From: Actinomycetota bacterium
GTDB lineage: Bacteria > Actinomycetota > Acidimicrobiia > Acidimicrobiales > Iamiaceae
Assembly (NCBI GenBank): GCA_019639075.1
Contig: JAHBSO010000014.1
Location: 1 to 64,000 of the forward strand
Direction of reading: 5' to 3'
Length of the DNA: 64,000 bases
The translations under genes were made by a program, and so were the position numbers. Each line of letters starts with the position of its first letter. Within the stretch, counting starts at the first letter, position 1. Positions 58,315 to 64,000 of this stretch are shown here, in pieces. The notes under the pieces were generated by a model, which was given only the letters and a program-made list of their open reading frames with translations, was not told the origin of the DNA and searched no databases.

Positions 58315-60492
58315 TCAGGACTTGAGCAGGAAGTCGGCGTCCTCGTCCGCGAGGAAGGCGCCGACCTCGTCGCGAAGGGCCGGGTGGCCCGACAGGTCGG
58401 GGTCGCCGTCGATCAGGTCGAAGGCCACCTGACGGGCCCGCTCGACCCAGACGCGGTCACGGCGCAGCGACGCCAGCTTGAGGTCGTTGCGCCCCTTCTG
58501 CCGCTCCCCCATCAAGGTGCCCTCGCCCCGCAGGTCGAGGTCGACCTCGGCCAGCTCGAAGCCGTCGGTGGTGCGGACCATCGCCTCCAGCCGGGCCCGG
58601 CCGTCAGGGGTCGTCCCGGCACCGACGAGCCAGCACGTCGAGGCGTCGGCCCCACGACCGACCCGACCCCGGAGCTGGTGGAGCTGAGCGATGCCGAACC
58701 GGTCGGCGTCGAGGATCACCATCACGGTCGCGTTGGGCACGTCGACGCCCACCTCGATCACGGTCGTGGCCACGAGCACGTCGAGGTCGCCGGCCCGGAA
58801 CGCGGCCATCACCGCCTCCTTGTCCGCGCTGGGCATGCGCCCGTGGAGCAGGCCCAACCGGAGCCCCGACAGCTCGGTGGCGGCCAGCCGGTCGTGGGTC
58901 TCCTGCGCGGACGACACCTCGAGCTTCTCGGACTCCTCCACCAGCGGGCACACGACGTAGGCCTGGCGCCCGGCGGCCACCTCGGCCCGGACGTGGCCCC
59001 ACACCTCGGCGGTGGCGTCGTCGTCATCGGCCGCGGCCTCGACCCAGCGGGTGCGGATCGGGGTGCGGCCGGGCGGCAGCTCGTCGAGCACGGAGACGTC
59101 GAGGTCGCCGTAGACCGTCATGGCCGCGGTGCGCGGGATCGGTGTGGCCGTCATGACGAGCACGTCGGGGGTGGCGCCCTCGGCCCCCTTCTGGCGGAGC
59201 GCGTCGCGCTGCTCGACGCCGAAGCGGTGCTGCTCGTCGATGACCACGACCCCGAGCGATCGGAACGCGACCGCGTCCTCGATCAGCGCATGGGTGCCGA
59301 TCAGCAGGTCGACGGACCCGTCGGCCAACGCCTCGGCCAGCTTGCGCCGGTTGGCCGCGGTCGTGCGGTTGGTGAGCAGCTCGACCCGCAGCGGACGGTC
59401 CTCGGTCATGCCCTCGAAGAGCGATCCCTCCTCGGGATCGCCGGCCACCCGGAGGTCGGCCAACAGGTCCCGGATGCCGAGGAAGTGCTGCTCGGCCAGC
59501 ACCTCGGTCGGCGCCATGAGCGCGCCCTGATGGCCGCCCTGGATCGCGACCAGCAGGGCCGACACGGCGACCACCGTCTTGCCGGCACCGACGTCGCCCT
59601 GCAGCAGGCGGTGCATCGGGTGCGGGCCGCCGAGGTCGTGGGTGATCTCGTCGATTACCCGTCGTTGCGCGCCGGTGAGCGGGTACGGCAGCGCCTCGTG
59701 GAACCGCCCCACCAGGTCACCGGAGGTGTCGTGGACGATGCCCTTGGCCGTGCGCTCCAGCGCCCGCTTCCGCAGCACGAGCGCGACCTGCACCCGGAGC
59801 AGTTCGTCGAACACCAGCCGGGTGCGGGCCGCGGTGACGTCGGCCATGGCCTCGGGTGCGTGGATGCCCCACAGCGCGTCGGACCGCCCGATCAGCCCCC
59901 ACTCCTTCCGGTACTCCTCCGGCAGCGGCTCGGCCAGGCCTCGCGCCCGGGTCTTGCCGAGCGCGGTGGCGATCCAGCCGGCGACGTCCTCGCTGGTGAT
60001 GCGCGGCTTCTCCGACTGCGGGTAGAGCGGGATGATCCGCCCCGTCTTGTCGCCGATGAAGTCGACCACCGGGTTGGCCATCTGGAGACGGCCCTGGAAC
60101 GTGTCGACCTTCCCGAAGAACACGGCTTCGGTGCCGGGCGGAAGCTGCTTCTCGCGCCAGCCCTGGTTGAAGAACGAGATGCGGAGGTAGCCGGTGCCGT
60201 CGCCGACCTCGGCGGTGACGAGGGTGCGGGGCGGACGGCCCCGGGTGCGTCGGCTGGAGATGCGGGCCACCTTGCCCACGACCATCGCCTGGTCGCCGGG
60301 CACCAGCTCGCGGATCGACGCCTCGCGGCTGCGGTCGATGTGGCGGCGCGGGTAGGTGGTGACGAGGTCGAGGATCGTGTCGATGCCGAGCTCGCGGAGC
60401 CGGGCGACCTTCTTCGGCTGGGAGGCCAGCGCGCTCACCGCGGTGACGTCGAACCCCGCGAGGTCCGCGTAGGTGAGTGGCCCGTCGGTCAT
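58315..60492 (-). CDS. recG: ATP-dependent DNA helicase RecG
   Basis: This 725-residue helicase regresses stalled replication forks and processes Holliday junctions. The wedge/OB domain (YPRRHIDRSREASIRELVPGD, MVVGKVARISSRRTRG) precedes two helicase lobes: Walker A GDVGAGKTVVAVSALLVA, GVVVIDEQHRFGVEQRDAL, LVMTATPIPRTAAMTVYGDL, and VGVDVPNATVMVILDADRFG with QLRGRVGRG. The start overlaps the GT-C-like stop (ATGA). The rpmB-DAK2-recG-rsmD-coaD order is conserved in many bacteria. Confidence 0.96.
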   Translation of the reverse strand: MTDGPLTYADLAGFDVTAVSALASQPKKVARLRELGIDTILDLVTTYPRRHIDRSREASIRELVPGDQAMVVGKVARISSRRTRGRPPRTLVTAEVGDGTGYLRISFFNQGWREKQLPPGTEAVFFGKVDTFQGRLQMANPVVDFIGDKTGRIIPLYPQSEKPRITSEDVAGWIATALGKTRARGLAEPLPEEYRKEWGLIGRSDALWGIHAPEAMADVTAARTRLVFDELLRVQVALVLRKRALERTAKGIVHDTSGDLVGRFHEALPYPLTGAQRRVIDEITHDLGGPHPMHRLLQGDVGAGKTVVAVSALLVAIQGGHQGALMAPTEVLAEQHFLGIRDLLADLRVAGDPEEGSLFEGMTEDRPLRVELLTNRTTAANRRKLAEALADGSVDLLIGTHALIEDAVAFRSLGVVVIDEQHRFGVEQRDALRQKGAEGATPDVLVMTATPIPRTAAMTVYGDLDVSVLDELPPGRTPIRTRWVEAAADDDDATAEVWGHVRAEVAAGRQAYVVCPLVEESEKLEVSSAQETHDRLAATELSGLRLGLLHGRMPSADKEAVMAAFRAGDLDVLVATTVIEVGVDVPNATVMVILDADRFGIAQLHQLRGRVGRGADASTCWLVGAGTTPDGRARLEAMVRTTDGFELAEVDLDLRGEGTLMGERQKGRNDLKLASLRRDRVWVERARQVAFDLIDGDPDLSGHPALRDEVGAFLADEDADFLLKS

Positions 60493-61889
60493 CCCGACCG
60501 AGGATATGCAGGCCCGCGGTCCCGGCGGTCGAGCTCGCCCTCGGCCAGGAGGCCGATGAGCACGATCAGCGCGATGCGCAGCGCGACCGCGGCGGGGAGC
60601 CCCAGGCGCGGGAGCTCGGTCGACGCGCCGTGCCAGGCCGCATACAGCGACGCGGTAGCGAGGACGATCGTGGCCAGCGGCACGATCCAGCGACCGTCGA
60701 TGTCGCGCCGACGCACGATCGCCCAGCCGGTGACCACCACGATCGCGGTGAGCACGGTGCCCACCGCCCCGCCCCGCAGGAGCACGTCCTCGATCGGACC
60801 GGGGAGCACGTCCCGCGAGCTGCCGTAGGGCTCGGCCGGCGCCAGCATCGTCACCGGTGGCGCCTGCGGGTCCGAGAACGGCGGCACCTCCTGGTAGGAG
60901 CGGTTGGCCCCGACGAAGTCCTCCAACGGCTCGGTCACGGTGTACCAGGGGTGCGCGGCGAGGAACCGGGCGTAGGTGCTGGTGCCCGACTCCTCCACCC
61001 ACGCCTGGAACGCGGCGTCCTGGTCGAAGCCGCCGAAGTCGAGGCGACCGTCGGCGGGCAGCGGCATGCCCTCGTCGACGAACCAGGTCCGCAGGTCGTC
61101 GTCGGGCGCGATGCGGTCGGCGACGATCGCGGTGATGTTGTGGTGGAGGATCTCGGTGTTGCGCCCGTAGGAGATCGTCGCCCAGGTGCAACCCAGCAGC
61201 AGCCCGACGACGACGAGCGCCAGCGGGGTGACCGCCTTCCGGTCGGCCTTCTTCACCAGGAGCCCGACGAGCGCACCGGCCGCGAGCAGCAGCGTGAGCC
61301 AGGCGGTGGGCATCAGGCTCTGGCGCACGAACATCCACGGCACCGTGGCGACCACGACCCACAGCGCACCGAGCTCGGTCGGCCGGCGCACGAAGTCGGT
61401 CCAGGCCGCGATCACCAGCACGGTGAGCGACAGGGCCATCGGCTCCGACAGCATCGTGGCATCCCAGTTGGTCACCACCGAGGTGCAGCCGAGCGCGACG
61501 GTGGCCACGGCCACCCCGACCTGCACCGACCGCCGGCGGAACAGCGCGGCGAGCGCGAACGCCAGCACCAGCCAGGACACCGCGCCGATGAGCGCCTGCG
61601 CGGCGACGACCGAGCCGTCGTCGTCGGGTAGCAGGTCGTAGAGCAGCGGGGTGGTCCACGGCCGCCGCGACCGGCCGGAGAAGTCCAGCGTCTCGTACTC
61701 GCCGGAGTCGAAGTAGCGGTACAGGTGGATGCCCGCCACGGCGACCAGCCGGAGCAGCACACCGGCGACCGCGAGCGGCAGCGCCCACCGCCAGCCGCGG
61801 ACCAGCGTGCTCAGCGGCGGTCGAGCCGAGCGGTTCCCGTCCGGGGCCGCGTCGTCCCGATGGTCGTCCTGCGTCGCCGTCTCCGCCAC
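60489..61889 (-). CDS. multipass membrane protein, GT-C-like, within the DAK2-recG unit
   Basis: This 466-residue protein has about ten membrane helices and a large external domain in the middle (about 270-375). The first loop (YRYFDSGEYETLDFSGRSRR) contains the Asp/Glu typical of GT-C folds, and the SVVTNWDATMLSEPMALSL segment resembles PMT-type glycosyltransferases. No close family is recognised; it may act in envelope glycosylation. The GTG start lies 7 bases downstream of the DAK2 stop. It overlaps recG by 4 bases, so it is embedded in a housekeeping operon. Confidence 0.8.
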   Translation of the reverse strand: MAETATQDDHRDDAAPDGNRSARPPLSTLVRGWRWALPLAVAGVLLRLVAVAGIHLYRYFDSGEYETLDFSGRSRRPWTTPLLYDLLPDDDGSVVAAQALIGAVSWLVLAFALAALFRRRSVQVGVAVATVALGCTSVVTNWDATMLSEPMALSLTVLVIAAWTDFVRRPTELGALWVVVATVPWMFVRQSLMPTAWLTLLLAAGALVGLLVKKADRKAVTPLALVVVGLLLGCTWATISYGRNTEILHHNITAIVADRIAPDDDLRTWFVDEGMPLPADGRLDFGGFDQDAAFQAWVEESGTSTYARFLAAHPWYTVTEPLEDFVGANRSYQEVPPFSDPQAPPVTMLAPAEPYGSSRDVLPGPIEDVLLRGGAVGTVLTAIVVVTGWAIVRRRDIDGRWIVPLATIVLATASLYAAWHGASTELPRLGLPAAVALRIALIVLIGLLAEGELDRRDRGPAYPRSG

Positions 61890-61896
61890 GGGTCGG

Positions 61897-63561
61897 CTAC
61901 TCGACCCCGAAGTAGTACGGGTAGAGGGGTTGGCCGCCGACGTGCACCTCGGCGGCCACGTCGGGCCGGTGCTCGGCGAGCCACTCGGTGATGCGGCGGG
62001 TGTCGCCGGCGTTGGCCCCCTCGCCCTCGATGATCGTGACGATCTCGTGCTCGTCGCCCACCAGCTCGTCGAGCAGGCCGGTGGCGGCGTCGGCCAGGCT
62101 CGGCGCGACGGCGAGGATGCCGGCCCGGGCGATGCCGAGGTAGTCGTCGGTGGCGATCGGGCCGACGTCGCAGGTGGAGTCGCGCACGGCCCGGGTGACC
62201 TCGCCGGCGACGACGTTGCCCGCGGCCGCGGCCATCGCCGACGCATTGGCGACGACCTCGGCCTCGGGGTCGTAGTCGATGAGCGCCGCGAACCCCTCGG
62301 GGATGCCGCGGGTGGGCACGACCACGACGGTCTTCGGGGTGAGGGCGTCGACCTGTTCGGCCACCGCGATGATGTTCTTGTTGTTGGGCAGGACGACGAC
62401 CTGCTGGGCGTTGACCGCCTCGACCGCCTCCTTGATCTGCGCGGTCGACGGGTTCATCGACTGGCCACCGGTGATCACCTGCTGGACGCCGAGCGAGCGG
62501 AAGATGCGGTTCACGCCGTCACCCGTGGCGATCGCCACCACCGCGGTGGTGACCGGTTCGAGCTCGGGCTCGGGCTCGGGCTCGGCGTCGCGGACCCAGC
62601 GCTCCTCCTCGATCTCCTCGAGCAGGTCGGTGACCCGGATGGTCTTCGGCCGGCCGATCTCGATGGCCGCCTCGATCGCCGCGCCGATGTCGTCGGTGTG
62701 GATGTGGCAGTTGAAGAGGCCATCGCCGCCCACGACCACGATCGAATCGCCGATGCCCGCCCACACCTCCTTGAACGCCGGGATCGTCTCGTCGGGGGCC
62801 TCGAGGAGGTACATGACCTCGTAGCGGAGCCCGGCGAGCGCGGCGTGGTCGTGATCAGCGTGGTCGGCGTGCTCGCGCAGCTGGTCGACGTGGCCCTGGT
62901 CCGCGATCGCCTCGGTGACCGACGCCTCCGGCATCGGGTAGTCGTCGATGACGTGGAGGAAGCTGTGCAGCAGGAGCAGCAGGCCGGTGCCGCCCGAGTC
63001 GACGACGCCGGCATCGGCCAGGACCTTCAGGAGGTCGGGGGTGCGGGCGAGGGCGATCTCGCCGCCGTCGAGCGCCGCCTTCGCGACCGTGAGGAGCGTG
63101 CCCGGCGCCGCCGCGTTGGCGGCCTCGGCCGCCTCTCGGACCACGGTGAGGATCGTGCCCTCGACCGGGTTGCCGACCGCCTCGTAGGCGCCGGCCGCGG
63201 CGTCGGTCAGCGCGACGGCGAACACCGCGCCGTCGATCCCGTCGGAGGACCCGGCGACGGTGGTGAAGCCCCGCAGGATCTGCGACAGGATCACGCCGCT
63301 GTTGCCCCGCGCCCCCATCAGCGACCCGTGGGCGATCGCCCTGCACACGGCGGCGAGGTCGTCGGCATCCTCGGCCCCCACCCCGTCGAGCTCGGTCACC
63401 ACCGACTCCATGGTGAGTCGCATGTTGGTGCCGGTGTCGCCGTCGGGGACCGGGTACACGTTGAGGCGGTTGATGCCCTCCTGGTGGGCGCGCAGGGCGT
63501 CGCGGAACGCGACGACGGCCTGGCGGAGGTCACCGGCTCCGAGCCGGTCGAGGGTCGTCAT
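61897..63561 (-). CDS. DAK2 domain (FakA-like) fatty acid kinase
   Basis: This 554-residue protein has the FakA plan: an N-terminal DhaL/DAK2 kinase domain (NRLNVYPVPDGDTGTNMRLTM with the ADP/Mg-binding Asp residues, GSLMGARGNSGVILSQILRG, DAGVVDSGGTGLLLLLHSFL) and a long C-terminal region that in FakA cooperates with a FakB lipid-binding partner (NCHIHTDDIGAAIEAAIEIG, ITGGQSMNPSTAQIKEAVEA, VLPNNKNIIAVAEQV). FakA phosphorylates fatty acids bound to FakB. No fakB is seen here. TAGACT (63570-63575) lies 8 bases before the ATG. It is divergent from rpmB. Confidence 0.92.
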   Translation of the reverse strand: MTTLDRLGAGDLRQAVVAFRDALRAHQEGINRLNVYPVPDGDTGTNMRLTMESVVTELDGVGAEDADDLAAVCRAIAHGSLMGARGNSGVILSQILRGFTTVAGSSDGIDGAVFAVALTDAAAGAYEAVGNPVEGTILTVVREAAEAANAAAPGTLLTVAKAALDGGEIALARTPDLLKVLADAGVVDSGGTGLLLLLHSFLHVIDDYPMPEASVTEAIADQGHVDQLREHADHADHDHAALAGLRYEVMYLLEAPDETIPAFKEVWAGIGDSIVVVGGDGLFNCHIHTDDIGAAIEAAIEIGRPKTIRVTDLLEEIEEERWVRDAEPEPEPELEPVTTAVVAIATGDGVNRIFRSLGVQQVITGGQSMNPSTAQIKEAVEAVNAQQVVVLPNNKNIIAVAEQVDALTPKTVVVVPTRGIPEGFAALIDYDPEAEVVANASAMAAAAGNVVAGEVTRAVRDSTCDVGPIATDDYLGIARAGILAVAPSLADAATGLLDELVGDEHEIVTIIEGEGANAGDTRRITEWLAEHRPDVAAEVHVGGQPLYPYYFGVE

Positions 63562-63569
63562 GGCGCGGC

Positions 63570-63575
63570 AGTCTA
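63570..63575 (-). promoter_or_regulatory. predicted -10 box of the DAK2 gene (leaderless)
   Basis: TAGACT on the minus strand ends 8 bases before the ATG. It fits the leaderless pattern and would drive the DAK2-GT-C-recG unit. Confidence 0.5.
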
Positions 63576-63638
63576 CGTTCGGGCGCCGAACCCGCCGGAC
63601 GGTCCCGACCACGGCGCCCGGGTGCCGGACCGCTCGGC

Positions 63639-63668
63639 TTGTGACCGGACCCCGGGTCCCCCTAGCCT
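63639..63668 (+). promoter_or_regulatory. predicted rpmB promoter
   Basis: TTGTGA (63639-63644) and TAGCCT (63663-63668) are separated by 18 bases, giving a start near 63675 and a leader of about 50 bases. Unlike the leaderless genes, rpmB has a Shine-Dalgarno (GGAG) before its ATG. Confidence 0.5.
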
Positions 63669-63726
63669 TGTCCGTCGGCCCGGGGACGGTCCCGGCCCCC
63701 AACGTTCCGAGTGATGGAGAGCAGTG

Positions 63727-63927
63727 ATGGCGTCGACGTGTGAGGTGTGCGGCAAGAAGCCGTCGTTCGGCATGAGCGTCAGCCACTCCCACCGCCGCAC
63801 CAAGCGGCGCTGGAACCCGAACATCCAGCAGGTGCGGGCCGTCGTCGCCCCCGGCACCGTGCGCCGCGTGGCGGTCTGCACCGGCTGCCTGAAGGCCGGC
63901 AAGGTCCAGAAGGCCACCCGGGTCTGA
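63727..63927 (+). CDS. rpmB: 50S ribosomal protein L28
   Basis: This 66-residue protein is L28: [38 protein letters not shown], and the C-terminal [19 protein letters not shown]. The four cysteines (CEVC and CTGC) mark the zinc-binding form. GGAG lies 7 bases before the ATG; a GTG one codon upstream is less likely. It is divergent from the DAK2-recG unit, as in many genomes. Bases 63928-64000 hold nothing I can identify. Confidence 0.96.
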   Translation: MASTCEVCGKKPSFGMSVSHSHRRTKRRWNPNIQQVRAVVAPGTVRRVAVCTGCLKAGKVQKATRV

Positions 63928-64000
63928 CCGACCGGAACTCCTGAGCAGTACCCCGGAGCGGTCGCCCCAGGCGGCCGCTTCGTCGCGTCGGGCATCGGTT

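Overview
The window is a very GC-rich, gene-dense stretch of an actinobacterial chromosome. Gene content and order point to a free-living high-GC actinobacterium, probably of class Acidimicrobiia (Iamia/Ilumatobacter-like). That placement is an inference from the WhiG-type sigma factor beside xerC and dprA, a SepIVA-like protein beside a DUF177 gene, an archaeal/eukaryotic-type prolyl-tRNA synthetase, DUF2469 next to yraN, and interspersed repeats that read as [14 protein letters not shown] when translated. I see no rRNA, tRNA, prophage, insertion sequence or CRISPR array. Most of the window is core housekeeping sequence on the minus strand, interrupted by short plus-strand cassettes.

Layout. 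1-4352 (minus): 5' end of infB, ylxR, nusA, rimP, then a spacer with palindromes, then proS. 4447-7516: small accessory genes (LURP/scramblase-like membrane protein, acetyltransferase, TfoX-N protein, PGPGW membrane protein, nitroreductase). 7494-16930 (minus): a long run of ispG, rseP, dxr, cdsA, frr, pyrH, tsf and rpsB, covering isoprenoid and phospholipid precursors, intramembrane proteolysis and translation, with many 4-base stop/start overlaps. 17130-24117 (minus): a degenerate M23 protein, whiG-type sigma, xerC, dprA, comM and a pyruvate oxidase. 24245-31414: enoyl-CoA hydratase, a 36-residue membrane protein, yraN, DUF2469, rplS, an unknown plus-strand gene bracketed by related palindromes, trmD, rimM, a KH protein, rpsP, an acetyltransferase and ffh. 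31508-36401 (minus): a YtxH-like protein, ftsY, an HtrA protease and a two-component system. 36480-41275 (plus): a GT-C-like membrane protein and a moxR-DUF58-VWA operon. 41318-49737 (minus): a membrane protein overlapping smc, smc, a FecR-like membrane protein, an Fpg-fold protein lacking the usual catalytic residues, rnc and acpP. 49898-51400 (plus): a patatin phospholipase. 51418-55925 (minus): plsX, rpmF, DUF177, sepIVA-like, coaD, rsmD and an SDR. 55965-63927: a zinc-ribbon protein, two GT-C-like membrane proteins, a PPOX-family enzyme, recG, a DAK2/FakA-like protein and divergent rpmB.

The most consistent unusual signal is regulatory. About fifteen genes lack a Shine-Dalgarno but have a TAnnnT-like -10 hexamer 6-9 bases before the start codon, which predicts leaderless or nearly leaderless mRNAs. 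Other points to examine are the Fpg-like and M23-like proteins that have lost catalytic residues, the two uncharacterised membrane proteins flanking smc, the unknown gene bracketed by palindromes, and several families of long intergenic palindromes.
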